This document shows positions 31,919 to 41,133 of a stretch of 64,000 nt of DNA, piece after piece (the stretch's first letter is position 1; each line of letters begins with the position of its first letter). Source of the stretch: an uncultured Devosia sp. (GTDB lineage: Bacteria > Pseudomonadota > Alphaproteobacteria > Rhizobiales > Devosiaceae). The notes beneath the pieces were generated by a model, which saw nothing but the letters and a program-made list of their open reading frames with translations, was not told where the DNA came from and ran no database searches. The stretch is from positions 2,672,001 to 2,736,000 of the forward strand of contig NZ_CAUQDV010000001.1 in NCBI RefSeq assembly GCF_963517015.1, written 5' to 3'. The position numbers and the translations under genes are program-made.

Positions 31919-33316
31919 ATGCAGATCACCCACCGCGTCACTCGCGCCGATCAGGCCGCAAATCCCTATTTCTACTTGCCTTTCGACGTGCCGGCCGGGA
32001 CGACGCGGATCGATGTCAGGCTGGACTACGCCTTCGCCCCCGACTGCGTCATCGATCTGGGCGCCTTTGATCCGCGCGACACAGGCTATCCGACACAGCA
32101 GGGCTTTCGCGGCTGGAGCGGCGGCGCCCGCGACCGCTTCTTTGTCGCAACCGATGACGCGTCACCCGGCTATATCCATGGCGAAATCCCAGCCGGAACC
32201 TGGAATGTCATTCTCGGCCTCTACAAGGTGCCGGAAGCGGGGGTGAACCTCACCGTTTTCGTCGATCTGGACGCCTCCCCTCGCCCGATCGCGCCACAGC
32301 CGGTGCACACCCGCCCGGTTCGCGCGGGCGCGGGTTGGTACAGGGGCGACCTGCATTGCCACACCTTCCATTCCGATGCCCGCGGCGCACCCGAGACGCT
32401 GCATGCGGCGGCCACACAGGCCGGGTTGGATTTCCTTGCCGTGGCCGATCACAACACCATCTCGCAGCGCCGCTATTTCCACCCTGCCTCATCGCCCGAT
32501 CTGGTCTTTGTGCGCGGCATGGAGGTCACCACCGCGGTCGGCCATGCCAATGTCTTCGGCTTGGACGAATGGATCGACTTCCGCATGACGAAGCCCAGCG
32601 ATGCACATGTGCTGGCACAGTTGGTTCACGAGCGTGGCGGGCTCCTGTCGATCAATCACGACAAGCAGCCCATCACCTGGAACTATGACTTACCCCAGGT
32701 GGACTGCCAGGAGGTCTGGCAATCGGCATGGCTCGACCTCAACTGGCAGGCGCTGGAAAAGTACCAGCAGCGGCTCGTTTCCGGTCGCCGCATTTCGCTG
32801 ATCGGCGGTTCGGACTATCACCAGCCTGCCGAGCTCAGGCCGGAGGGACCGCTGGTGCTGGCGCGGCCGACCACCGTGCTTCACCTTCCCGAACTCAGCG
32901 AGGATGCCGTGCTCGCGGCGCTCAAATCCGGTTACGGCTATGTTACGGAATCGCCCAGTGGGCCGCATCTCGAAATCAGCGCTGGCCCTGCGGTCATGGG
33001 CGGCGTCGTCGAAAAAATCACCGCCCTCGATGTCACCATACGCGGGGCCAAGGGTGACCAGCTGTCCCTGGTCGATGCCAGCGGCCTGATCGCCACACTC
33101 GATATCCCGGAGGATGAGTGGCAGACCACTCTCTCCCTCGACGGCGTCATCGGCTTCATCCGCGCCGAAATCATCGCCGTGGCCAGTCGCGAACGCATCA
33201 TCGCCGAGCTGATGCCCATGCTGGACGCCAGCAAGGCCGCGCTGCTTGACCGCGAGAAGGTTATGGACCAACCGGTCCGCCGGGCCCTCAGCAATCCGAT
33301 CTATCTGGCGCGCTAG
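31919..33316 (+). CDS. CehA/McbA-type PHP-domain metallohydrolase
   Basis: The 465-residue protein has a beta-sandwich N-terminal domain (about 1-135). A PHP domain follows with the metal ligands in YRGDLHCHTFHSDA, FLAVADHNT, LLSINHDKQ and LIGGSDYHQP, then a C-terminal beta domain. CehA/McbA-type members are hydrolases, some acting on phosphoesters. AAGGAA is six bases before ATG 31919, only 3 bases after the permease stop. It is thus the last gene of the LacI-controlled importer operon and probably acts on the imported compound in the cytoplasm, since no signal peptide is seen. Confidence 0.8.
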   Translation: MQITHRVTRADQAANPYFYLPFDVPAGTTRIDVRLDYAFAPDCVIDLGAFDPRDTGYPTQQGFRGWSGGARDRFFVATDDASPGYIHGEIPAGTWNVILGLYKVPEAGVNLTVFVDLDASPRPIAPQPVHTRPVRAGAGWYRGDLHCHTFHSDARGAPETLHAAATQAGLDFLAVADHNTISQRRYFHPASSPDLVFVRGMEVTTAVGHANVFGLDEWIDFRMTKPSDAHVLAQLVHERGGLLSINHDKQPITWNYDLPQVDCQEVWQSAWLDLNWQALEKYQQRLVSGRRISLIGGSDYHQPAELRPEGPLVLARPTTVLHLPELSEDAVLAALKSGYGYVTESPSGPHLEISAGPAVMGGVVEKITALDVTIRGAKGDQLSLVDASGLIATLDIPEDEWQTTLSLDGVIGFIRAEIIAVASRERIIAELMPMLDASKAALLDREKVMDQPVRRALSNPIYLAR

Positions 33317-33322
33317 GGCGTC

Positions 33323-34237
33323 TCAGTTCATATGCGCGGTGCGCAGACGCAGCGGCGCCGTTGCATTGGGCCGGGTGCGCACGTCGCGGCGGAAATCGCT
33401 GGGGGATGTGCCGGAGATCTTGCGGAAGGACTTGTTGAAGGCGCTGAGCGAGCCGAAGCCGCTGTCCATGGCGACCTGCAGCACATTGGCCTCGTCCTGC
33501 ATCAACAGGGCCTGGGCATAGCTCAGCCGCATCAGGTTTACATAGTCGTTGAGCGTCATGCCGGTCGACTTCTTGAATACGCTCATCGCATATTTGGGAT
33601 GGATGTCTGCCGCCTGGGCGATGTCGGCAGAATCGATCTCCTCGCGGAAATTGTCGGCGATGAAATCGCAGATGCGCACCACGATGGGCGAAGAGTGATG
33701 ATCCAGCCCGACCACGCCATTGCCCGCCGCCGCACGCCCGAGCAGCAGGTCATAGGGATCGAAGCGGATGCGCTCGATGCGCAGCAGCAGTTCCTCGATA
33801 GCCATATTGGCCTTCATCGGGTCGCCCGATCGCGCATAAGTGTTCCAGCGCTCGAAGTTGAGCGGATCGGAGGCGTCCGTCGCCTTGGTGATCAGCGTGG
33901 CGCCCTGCATCAGTCGCGACTGCACGTCCTGGGGCAGGCGCAGGCGGAAGAAATGCACCAGCGGCAGATGGCCGCCAGCATAAACGACGTCGTCGGCCGC
34001 ATCATCGAGCTGATGGGGCAAGCCGCCCCAGAATAGCGCCAGATCGCCCTGTTCGAAGCGCACGGTGTGACCGCTCATCCGATAATTCACCCAGCCCCGG
34101 ACGATGTAATTCACCTCCACCTGGGCATGCCAGTGCGGAGCCAGCATGACTGGTGGCGCAGCGTTGAACATGGACAGTGTGGTGGGCAGCCGCTCTACCC
34201 CGTCGGCCTCAGGCACATAATAGACCCGTCCGTCCAT
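33323..34237 (-). CDS. AraC-family transcriptional regulator with cupin sensor domain
   Basis: The 304-residue protein has an N-terminal cupin (APHWHAQVEVNYIVRG, FEQGDLALFWGGLPHQL). A C-terminal AraC double helix-turn-helix spans about 195-295 (DIAQAADIHPKYAMSVFKKSTGMTL-type segment and ALLMQDEANVLQVAMDSGFGSLSAFNKSF-type segment, each split by loops). ATG 34237 is preferred to TTG 34252 because GGAAA stands five bases upstream. It is divergent from the importer at 34343-38478, which it most likely activates in response to a sugar. Confidence 0.88.
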   Translation of the reverse strand: MDGRVYYVPEADGVERLPTTLSMFNAAPPVMLAPHWHAQVEVNYIVRGWVNYRMSGHTVRFEQGDLALFWGGLPHQLDDAADDVVYAGGHLPLVHFFRLRLPQDVQSRLMQGATLITKATDASDPLNFERWNTYARSGDPMKANMAIEELLLRIERIRFDPYDLLLGRAAAGNGVVGLDHHSSPIVVRICDFIADNFREEIDSADIAQAADIHPKYAMSVFKKSTGMTLNDYVNLMRLSYAQALLMQDEANVLQVAMDSGFGSLSAFNKSFRKISGTSPSDFRRDVRTRPNATAPLRLRTAHMN

Positions 34238-34342
34238 CTTACTTTCCGCCAAGTCCGCCTACCTTTTTGGATGGACGCCATTTGTAATATGAATAGCCTA
34301 GGGAGTGCTCAGAGGAAGAGCAAACGAAAAGGGAGGACTACA

Positions 34343-35611
34343 ATGAACCGCAATTCCGCGCGGCTGACGCGCCTTGCCGCCTTGACGGGCGTGAGCATGC
34401 TGAGTGTGACCGCCGCCTTCGCCGGCGACATTTCCGTCTGGGTCTGGGATCCTAATTTCAACGGCAATGCCATGCGCCTGGCCGCCGAGCGCTACGAAGC
34501 CATCAATCCGGAAGCCAATGTCATCATCGATGACAGCTCCACCCAGGATGATATCCGTCTCAAGCTGCAGACCCAGCTGCTGGCCGGCAATACCGATGGC
34601 CTGCCCGACATCGTGCTGATCCAGGACGACGTGGCGCAGAAATACCTGCAGTCCTTCCCCGGCGCCTTCGAGCCGCTGTCGGATACGATCGATATGGCCG
34701 CCTTCGCCCAGTACAAGGTCGCGGCTGCGACGCTGGACGGAAAGTCCTATTCGGTGCCGTTCGACTCCGGCGTGACCGGCTATTTCTACCGCTCCGACTA
34801 TTTCGGTGAAGCCGGCTTTACCGCCGAAGACCTCGAAAACATCACCTGGGACCAGCTGATCGAGATCGGCAAGGTTGTGCAGGCAAAGACCGGCCACAAG
34901 CTGCTCGACGTCGACTTTGCCGAAACCGGCCTCGTCAGCGCCATGATGCATTCCACCGGCCAGTGGTATTTCAACGAGGATGGCAGCCTCAACATCCTTG
35001 AAAACGCCGCCCTCAAGAAGTCGCTCGAGACCTATGCCGCGCTGTTCGCCGCCGACCTCGTGCAACCCGTGTCCGACTGGGCCGACTATACCGGCTCCTT
35101 CACCTCGGGCCGCACCGCTTCGGTTCCCGTCGGAGTCTGGATGACCGGTACGATCAAGGCCAATCCCGACCAGTCGGGCAAGTGGGCCGTCGCCCCGATC
35201 CCGCGCATGGATTTCGAAGGCTCGATCAACGCCAGTAACTGGGGCGGCTCGAGCTGGTTCGTCCTGTCGTCCGCGCCCAACAAGGAAGAGGCCATCGACT
35301 TCCTCAACCAGATCTGGGCCCAGGACGTCGACTTCTACCAGCAGATCCTAGTCAACCAGGGTGCCGTCGGCTCGCTGCTCGCCGCTCGTGAAGGCGAAGC
35401 CTATCAGTCGTCTGACGAATTCTTCGGCGGCGAAGCGGTGTGGCAGCGCTTCTCGCAGTGGCTGAGCGAAGTGCCCCCGATCGACTACGGCCTGTTCACC
35501 GATGAAGTGCGCTCGGCCGTCGAAGCCCAGCTCCCCACCATTGCCCAGGGCGGCAGCGTTGACGAGGCCCTCCAGGCCATCAACGCCCAGGCCCAGCAGC
35601 AGACCCAGTAA
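34343..35611 (+). CDS. Sugar ABC transporter substrate-binding protein (family 1)
   Basis: The 422-residue protein has a Sec signal peptide (about 1-25, TAAFA). The mature lobe pattern is that of family-1 sugar-binding proteins (ISVWVWDPNFNGNAMRLAAERY, GLPDIVLIQDDVAQKYL, NASNWGGSSWFVLSSAPNKEE). GGGAGG precedes ATG 34343. It is the first gene of an operon with two permeases, an ATPase and a dehydrogenase fusion, and is divergent from an AraC regulator. Confidence 0.9.
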   Translation: MNRNSARLTRLAALTGVSMLSVTAAFAGDISVWVWDPNFNGNAMRLAAERYEAINPEANVIIDDSSTQDDIRLKLQTQLLAGNTDGLPDIVLIQDDVAQKYLQSFPGAFEPLSDTIDMAAFAQYKVAAATLDGKSYSVPFDSGVTGYFYRSDYFGEAGFTAEDLENITWDQLIEIGKVVQAKTGHKLLDVDFAETGLVSAMMHSTGQWYFNEDGSLNILENAALKKSLETYAALFAADLVQPVSDWADYTGSFTSGRTASVPVGVWMTGTIKANPDQSGKWAVAPIPRMDFEGSINASNWGGSSWFVLSSAPNKEEAIDFLNQIWAQDVDFYQQILVNQGAVGSLLAAREGEAYQSSDEFFGGEAVWQRFSQWLSEVPPIDYGLFTDEVRSAVEAQLPTIAQGGSVDEALQAINAQAQQQTQ

Positions 35612-35620
35612 CCTCCCCCT

Positions 35621-35647
35621 GGCCGGGCGCCTCTCGGTGCCCGGTCC
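35621..35647 (+). other. Intercistronic stem-loop after the binding-protein gene
   Basis: CCGGGCGCC pairs with GGTGCCCGG (one G-T pair) around TCTC, directly after the binding-protein stop. It matches the position of similar hairpins at 6499, 18079 and 30140. Confidence 0.6.
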
Positions 35648-35683
35648 TTTCCATCAGAAACAACCGCTAGGGAGGGCGGCGCT

Positions 35684-36571
35684 TTGGCACAAGGAAATCT
35701 CACCCGCAGGGAAGAGATAAACGGCTGGCTGTTTGTTGCACCGGCATTGGTCCTGCTCGGACTGTTCATGATCTATCCGATCGTCTGGTCGCTCTGGATG
35801 AGCCTGCAGACCGGGCGCGGCATGAATTTGAGCTTTGGCGGCTTCGCCAATATCATGCGCCTGACGCAGGACGGCGTGTTCCTGCGGGCACTCGGCAATA
35901 CGATGCTGTTCCTGGCTGTCCAGGTGCCCATCATGATCATCCTGGCGCTGCTGTTCGCGGTGGCCCTCAATGATCCGAAGCTTCGCTTCCGCGGCTTCTT
36001 CCGCACCGCGATCTTTCTCCCCTGCATCACCTCGCTGATCGCCTATTCGACCATCTTCAAGTCGCTGTTCGCGACCGAGGGCGTGGTCAATCAGGCGCTG
36101 CTGGCGCTCCATATCATCGGCTCGCCGATTGCCTGGCTCTCCGACCCCTTCTGGGCAAAGGTTTTGATCATCCTCGCCATCACCTGGCGCTGGACCGGCT
36201 ACAACATGATCTTCTATCTGGCCGCGCTGCAGAATATCGACCGCTCGATCTACGAGGCCGCCAGGATCGACGGCGTGCCCGCCTGGGCGCGCTTCCGTTA
36301 CCTGACCATTCCCATGCTGAAGCCGGTGATCCTGTTCACCACGGTGCTCTCCACCATCGGCACCTTGCAGCTGTTTGACGAGGTGCAGAACATCACGCAG
36401 GGCGGACCGTCAGATTCCACGCTGACGCTGTCGCTCTACATCTACAACCTCACCTTCAAGTTCATGCCCAGCTTTGGCTATTCGGCCACCGTCTCCTGGG
36501 TCATCGTCGTGATCGTGGCTATCCTGAGCTTCCTGCAGTTCCTCATCGCCCGCGACAGGAGGACCGCATGA
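35684..36571 (+). CDS. Sugar ABC transporter permease (MalF/LacF-like)
   Basis: The 295-residue protein has six membrane segments and the EAA loop SIYEAARIDGVPAWARFRYLTIPML. The start is TTG 35684, supported by GGGAGGG about eight bases upstream. Its stop overlaps the ATG of the next permease (ATGA), so the two membrane subunits are coupled. Confidence 0.9.
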   Translation: MAQGNLTRREEINGWLFVAPALVLLGLFMIYPIVWSLWMSLQTGRGMNLSFGGFANIMRLTQDGVFLRALGNTMLFLAVQVPIMIILALLFAVALNDPKLRFRGFFRTAIFLPCITSLIAYSTIFKSLFATEGVVNQALLALHIIGSPIAWLSDPFWAKVLIILAITWRWTGYNMIFYLAALQNIDRSIYEAARIDGVPAWARFRYLTIPMLKPVILFTTVLSTIGTLQLFDEVQNITQGGPSDSTLTLSLYIYNLTFKFMPSFGYSATVSWVIVVIVAILSFLQFLIARDRRTA

Positions 36572-37380
36572 CCCTCTCCTATCTCCGCCGCGGGCTGGTC
36601 TATATCGCACTGTCGATCGCGGCCTTCGTCTCGATCTTTCCATTCATCTGGATGGCGATCGGCACGACCAACCGGTCGGCCGACATCATCCGCGGCAAGT
36701 CGAGCCCGGGCACCTTCCTGTTCGACAATATCGCGGCCTTCTTCACCCAGATCGACGTGCTGCGGGTGTTCTGGAATTCCATCCTGATCGCCGGCGTCGG
36801 CACTGTGCTGACGCTGATCATCTCGTCACTGGCCGGTTACGCTTTCGAGGTGTTCCGCTCCAGGTTCCGCGAGCGGATCTTCGCCTTCCTGCTGCTCCTG
36901 CTGTCCATCCCGTTTGCGGCGCTGATGGTGCCGCTGTTCGTGATGATTTCGCAGGCCAAGCTGGTCAATACGGCGGCGGCGGTGATCCTGCCGGGCATCG
37001 CCTCGATCTTCATCATCTTCTACTTCCGCCAAGCCACGAAGGCCTTTCCGAAGGAGTTGCGTGATGCGGCAAAGATCGACGGGCTCAAGGAATGGCAGAT
37101 CTTTCTCTATGTCTATCTGCCCGTCATGCGTTCTACCTATGCGGCGGCGACCATCATCACCTTCATGGCCAACTGGAACAATTTCCTCTGGCCGCTGATC
37201 GTGTTGCAGACCGAGAACAACAAGACCATCACCCTCGTCGTGTCGGCCCTCACCTCGGCCTATACGCCCGACTACGGCATGATCTTCGTCGGCACGGTCC
37301 TCGCCACCCTACCCACCCTCATCATCTTCTTTGTGCTCCAGCGCCGCTTCGTCGAAGGCATGCTGGGCGCGGTCAAATAG
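36568..37380 (+). CDS. Sugar ABC transporter permease (MalG/LacG-like)
   Basis: The 270-residue protein has six membrane segments. Its EAA-like loop is LRDAAKIDGLKEWQIFLYVYLP, and the N-terminal helix is GLVYIALSIAAFVSIFPFIW. It is the heterodimer partner of the overlapping upstream permease. It has the usual length for the family and nothing unusual. Confidence 0.9.
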   Translation: MTLSYLRRGLVYIALSIAAFVSIFPFIWMAIGTTNRSADIIRGKSSPGTFLFDNIAAFFTQIDVLRVFWNSILIAGVGTVLTLIISSLAGYAFEVFRSRFRERIFAFLLLLLSIPFAALMVPLFVMISQAKLVNTAAAVILPGIASIFIIFYFRQATKAFPKELRDAAKIDGLKEWQIFLYVYLPVMRSTYAAATIITFMANWNNFLWPLIVLQTENNKTITLVVSALTSAYTPDYGMIFVGTVLATLPTLIIFFVLQRRFVEGMLGAVK

Positions 37381-37401
37381 TCCGAACGGGAGAACACAGT
37401 C

Positions 37402-38478
37402 ATGGCCAGTCTCGAACTGCGCGACGTCCGCAAGGCGTTCGGATCATTGGAAGTCATCAAGGGCGTCAGCCTCGATATTGCCGACAAGGAATTCGTCGTC
37501 TTCGTCGGCCCGTCGGGCTGCGGCAAATCCACCCTGCTCCGCATGATTGCGGGGCTTGAGCAGATCACCAGCGGTGATCTCGTCATCGGCACTGCGCGGA
37601 TGAACGATGTCGATCCGTCCCAGCGCGGCATTGCCATGGTGTTCCAGACCTATGCGCTCTATCCGCATATGACGGTGCGCGAGAACATGGGCTTTGCGCT
37701 CAAGTTCGCCGGCAAGTCCAAGGACGAGATCGCCCGCCAGGTCGATCAGGCCGCGCGCATTCTTGAGCTCGGTCCCCTGCTCGACCGCCTGCCCAAACAG
37801 TTGTCTGGCGGCCAGCGCCAGCGCGTCGCCATCGGCCGCGCCATCGTCCGGCACCCCGAAGTCTTCCTGTTCGACGAGCCGCTGTCCAATCTCGACGCCG
37901 AATTGCGCGTGCATATGCGCATCGAGATCGCGCGCCTCCACAAGGAGCTCTCGACCACCATCATCTACGTAACCCACGACCAGGTGGAGGCCATGACCCT
38001 GGCCGACAAGATCGTCGTGCTGCGTGAAGGCGTGGTGGAACAGGTTGGCCGCCCGCTCGACCTCTATGACGATCCGGCCAATCAGTTCGTCGCCGGTTTC
38101 ATCGGCTCGCCCAAGATGAATTTTCTGCCTGGCAGCATCGTCGACAAGACGGCCGGTACCACGGTTGAGCTCAGTGGTCTCTCGGGCGTGCGGGTCACCC
38201 TGCCCGTCGAGGCCGGCGCGGTGGGCGACAAGGTCACGCTGGGCCTGCGCGCCGAGCATTTCGGCGAGGCCGGCGAAGGCGGTGTCGATATCACGCTCGA
38301 TGTCGATGTGGCCGAGCATCTGGGTTCGACCAGCTATCTCTATGCCCATGCAGGCGGCGAGCGGCTGGTCATCGAGCGCGAGGAATCGCGCAAGCAGGAC
38401 AATCAGGACAGGGTCACGGTTTCGATCCATCCCGAGCGCGCCTATCTGTTCAACGCTTCCGGCCAGCGGCTCCGCTAG
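37402..38478 (+). CDS. Sugar ABC transporter ATP-binding protein (UgpC/MsmK type)
   Basis: The 358-residue protein has Walker A GPSGCGKST, VFQTYALYPHM, the signature LSGGQRQRVAIGRA, Walker B LFDEPLSNLDAELR, the switch YVTHDQVEAMT and a C-terminal OB/TOBE domain (VTLGLRAEHFGEAG). It drives the permease pair just upstream. It is a second candidate, with the ATPase at 19960, for energising the ATPase-less importer at 28797-31915. Confidence 0.92.
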   Translation: MASLELRDVRKAFGSLEVIKGVSLDIADKEFVVFVGPSGCGKSTLLRMIAGLEQITSGDLVIGTARMNDVDPSQRGIAMVFQTYALYPHMTVRENMGFALKFAGKSKDEIARQVDQAARILELGPLLDRLPKQLSGGQRQRVAIGRAIVRHPEVFLFDEPLSNLDAELRVHMRIEIARLHKELSTTIIYVTHDQVEAMTLADKIVVLREGVVEQVGRPLDLYDDPANQFVAGFIGSPKMNFLPGSIVDKTAGTTVELSGLSGVRVTLPVEAGAVGDKVTLGLRAEHFGEAGEGGVDITLDVDVAEHLGSTSYLYAHAGGERLVIEREESRKQDNQDRVTVSIHPERAYLFNASGQRLR

Positions 38479-38550
38479 GCCCGACGACATCGGCAGGTGC
38501 CCTCATGTGGAGGGCGTCTTGCCACGACATCTTTTAGAAGGACGATATTC

Positions 38551-40554
38551 ATGTCTGAAAAAATCCGCTGGGGCATTATCGGGCCGGGCAGCATCGCCAA
38601 GGCCTTCTGGGGCGGCGTCAAAGGCTCCAAGCATGGCGTGATCACCGCCATTGCCACGCGCGATCCCAACAAGCCGAACCTCGCCACCGATTTCCCCGGC
38701 GCCAAAGTCGTGCACGGTTATGATGCGCTTTTGGCCGATCCGGAAGTCGATGCCGTCTATATCGCGGTGCCGCACACCGGCCATGCCGAATGGGCGATCA
38801 AGGCTGCGGAAGCCGGCAAGCATGTGCTTGTCGAAAAGCCGCTGGCGCTGTCGTCCTTCGAAATCGACGCAGTGTTCCATGCCCATCGCAAGGCCGGCAC
38901 TTTCGCTGGCGAAGCCTTCATGTATCGCCTCCATCCCCAGACAGCCAAGCTGGGCGAATTGATCCGCTCGGGCGCCATTGGCGAAGTGCGGATGATCCAG
39001 TCGAGCTTTGGCTTCAACATGGGCAAGTTCCAGCCGGAGCATCGCCTGTTCGCCTCCAAGCTGGCTGGCGGCGGCATTCTCGACGTTGGTGGTTATCCGG
39101 TCTCGATGTCGCGCTTTATCGCCGGCCAGGCGCTGGGCAAGAGTTTTGCCGATCCGGTCAAGGTTTCCGGCACCGCCAAGCTCAATGCCGAAGGCACCGA
39201 TGACTGGGCTGCCGCCGTCCTCACCTTCGAGAATGGCATCGTCGCGCAGGTCTCCTGCGCCGTCATGGCCAATCTCGACAATGTGCTGCGCATCCACGGC
39301 TCGGAAGGCCGGATCGAAGTGCCGGACTTCTGGTTTGCCGGTGGCAATCGCGACCAGGGTCGCGGCCGTATCGACGTCATCAAGAATGGTGAGACGGTTA
39401 CCGTCAGCGTCGAGGAAGACCGCCATGTCTATTCCTTCGAGGCCGATGCCGCTGCCGAAGCCATTTTCGCCAAGCGCAATGAGCTGGCCGCACCCGGCAT
39501 GACCTGGGCCGATAGCCTGGGCAATGCCCGTGTGCTCGACGCCTGGCGCAAGGATGCCGGGATCGAATTCTCGGTCGAAAAGGCGTCCACCCGCGTCAAT
39601 ACGCTCGACAATCGCAAGCTCGGGCCAAACCAAGGCGTCATCCCCAAGCGGAGCATTCCAGGCCTTGGCAAGGAAGCATCGGCGGTCGCGCTGGGCTTTG
39701 AGGATTTCAAGAGCTTTGCCTCGGGCGCGATCCTGCTCGACGCCTTCTGGGAAAAGGGCGGCAATATCTTCGACACCGCCTTTGTCTATGGCTCGGGCTA
39801 TACCGAAAAACTGTTCGGCGAATGGCACAAGAACCGCGGCACCCGTGAAGGCGCCGTACTGATCGGCAAGGGCGCACATAGCCCGCTGGTCTATCCCGAC
39901 GTCATCGGCAAGCAGTTGACCCAGTCGCTCGATCGCCTGCAGACCGACTATGTCGACGTCTATTTCATGCATCGCGACAATGTCGACGTGCCGGTGGGTG
40001 AGTTCGTCGATGCCATGGATGCCGAGGTAAAGTCCGGCCGCATTCGCGGCCCGTTCGGTGGCTCCAACTGGACCAAGGAGCGTTTCGACGAGGCCGTCGC
40101 CTACGCCGAGCGCACCGGCAAGACCAAGCCGCAGGCGCTTTCCAACAATTTCGCCCTGAGCGAAATGCTGGTGCCAATCTGGGATGGCTGCGTCACCGCC
40201 TCGACCGATGACTGGAAGACCTGGCTCAAGGATCGTCAGGTCACCAATTTCTCCTGGTCCAGCCAGGGCCGCGGCTTCTTCACCGACCGTGCCGGTCGCG
40301 ACAAGACCGACAATGAGGAACTGGTGCGCTGTTGGTACAATGATCGCAACTTTGCCCGCCGCGATCGCGCAATCGAACTGGGCAAGCAGCTCGGCCACAG
40401 CCCGATCCACATCGCCCTGGCCTTCGTGCTGGCGCAGGACTTCCCGTCCATTCCGCTCATCGGCCCGCGCACGCTGGCCGAGCTGGACGATAGCCTCAAG
40501 ACCTTCGAGTTCAAGCTGACCCCCGAACAGGTCGCCTGGCTGGACAACGGCTAG
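38551..40554 (+). CDS. Fusion: Gfo/Idh/MocA dehydrogenase - aldo/keto reductase
   Basis: The 667-residue protein joins two oxidoreductases. Residues 1-345 are a Gfo/Idh/MocA dehydrogenase with the NAD-binding motif WGIIGPGSIA and the catalytic EKP motif (K96). Residues 350-667 are an aldo/keto reductase with the complete tetrad D408 and Y413 (FDTAFVYG), K440 (IGKGAH) and H474 (FMHRDN), plus a C-terminal IPLIGPRTLAEL cofactor segment. ATG 38551 starts the normal Gfo N-terminus; the frame extends to 38497 without reason. It could oxidise and re-reduce an imported sugar (epimerisation or redox interconversion). It lies 72 bases after the ATPase gene, probably in the operon. Confidence 0.85.
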   Translation: MSEKIRWGIIGPGSIAKAFWGGVKGSKHGVITAIATRDPNKPNLATDFPGAKVVHGYDALLADPEVDAVYIAVPHTGHAEWAIKAAEAGKHVLVEKPLALSSFEIDAVFHAHRKAGTFAGEAFMYRLHPQTAKLGELIRSGAIGEVRMIQSSFGFNMGKFQPEHRLFASKLAGGGILDVGGYPVSMSRFIAGQALGKSFADPVKVSGTAKLNAEGTDDWAAAVLTFENGIVAQVSCAVMANLDNVLRIHGSEGRIEVPDFWFAGGNRDQGRGRIDVIKNGETVTVSVEEDRHVYSFEADAAAEAIFAKRNELAAPGMTWADSLGNARVLDAWRKDAGIEFSVEKASTRVNTLDNRKLGPNQGVIPKRSIPGLGKEASAVALGFEDFKSFASGAILLDAFWEKGGNIFDTAFVYGSGYTEKLFGEWHKNRGTREGAVLIGKGAHSPLVYPDVIGKQLTQSLDRLQTDYVDVYFMHRDNVDVPVGEFVDAMDAEVKSGRIRGPFGGSNWTKERFDEAVAYAERTGKTKPQALSNNFALSEMLVPIWDGCVTASTDDWKTWLKDRQVTNFSWSSQGRGFFTDRAGRDKTDNEELVRCWYNDRNFARRDRAIELGKQLGHSPIHIALAFVLAQDFPSIPLIGPRTLAELDDSLKTFEFKLTPEQVAWLDNG

Positions 40555-40559
40555 ACTGA

Positions 40560-40581
40560 AAAGGGGCCTTCGGGCCCCTTT
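40560..40581 (+). terminator. Rho-independent terminator after the dehydrogenase fusion
   Basis: AAAGGGGCC pairs with GGCCCCTTT around a stable TTCG tetraloop, followed by GCTTTTCTTT. It ends the AraC-controlled importer operon. Confidence 0.85.
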
Positions 40582-40689
40582 GCTTTTCTTTGCAGGCCGA
40601 TCTCGCTGCGGCCAGTGCGGAATGCTGGCGGCTGTCGAATTTTGAACCCGGCAAACGTCTAGGTCTCGAGTTCACGCAAGGAGCACAAC

Positions 40690-41133
40690 ATGTCCACAGC
40701 CTTTCACAGCGATCACCATGCCCGCCTGAACACGCTCGCAGGCTTTTGGGACACGGAGATCACCACGCTCGACGCTGAAGGCCGGGAGCAAAGCACATCC
40801 AGGGCGACTGATGAATATGTCTGGCTGCCGAATGGCCACTTCCTCGTCCACAACGTCGACGCGCAGATGGACGGAGAACGTGTGCAGTCGACGGAGATTT
40901 TCGGCGTCAACGCAGACGCCGGGACCTTTTACAGCCGCAGTTATGATGCCGATGGCAGCACCAATGATTTCACCGCCCAGATAGATGGACCCAATCTGAC
41001 GATCGAAGGCCAGCAGCAGCGCTTCGCCGGGCATTTCGGCGATAACGACCAGACATTGCAGGGCGAATGGAAGCACCGCAGCAATGGCGCTTGGGTACCG
41101 TTCGTCAGGATCACTCTCAGAAAGCGCGTCTAG
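40690..41133 (+). CDS. DUF1579-like small protein
   Basis: The 147-residue protein has no signal peptide. Its pattern, LNTLAGFWDTEITTLDAEG then TDEYVWLPNGHFLVHNVDAQMDG and GVNADAGTFYSRSYDADG, resembles DUF1579/lipocalin-like proteins that form a small beta-barrel. The function is unknown. AAGGAG stands eight bases before ATG 40690. It is a single-gene unit, between the terminator of the upstream operon and the FMN riboswitch. Confidence 0.65.
   Translation: MSTAFHSDHHARLNTLAGFWDTEITTLDAEGREQSTSRATDEYVWLPNGHFLVHNVDAQMDGERVQSTEIFGVNADAGTFYSRSYDADGSTNDFTAQIDGPNLTIEGQQQRFAGHFGDNDQTLQGEWKHRSNGAWVPFVRITLRKRV

Noticed and set aside
38503..40410. 635-residue minus-strand frame opposite the dehydrogenase fusion
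   Set aside because: The plus-strand gene has complete catalytic motifs; the antisense frame has none and no start context.
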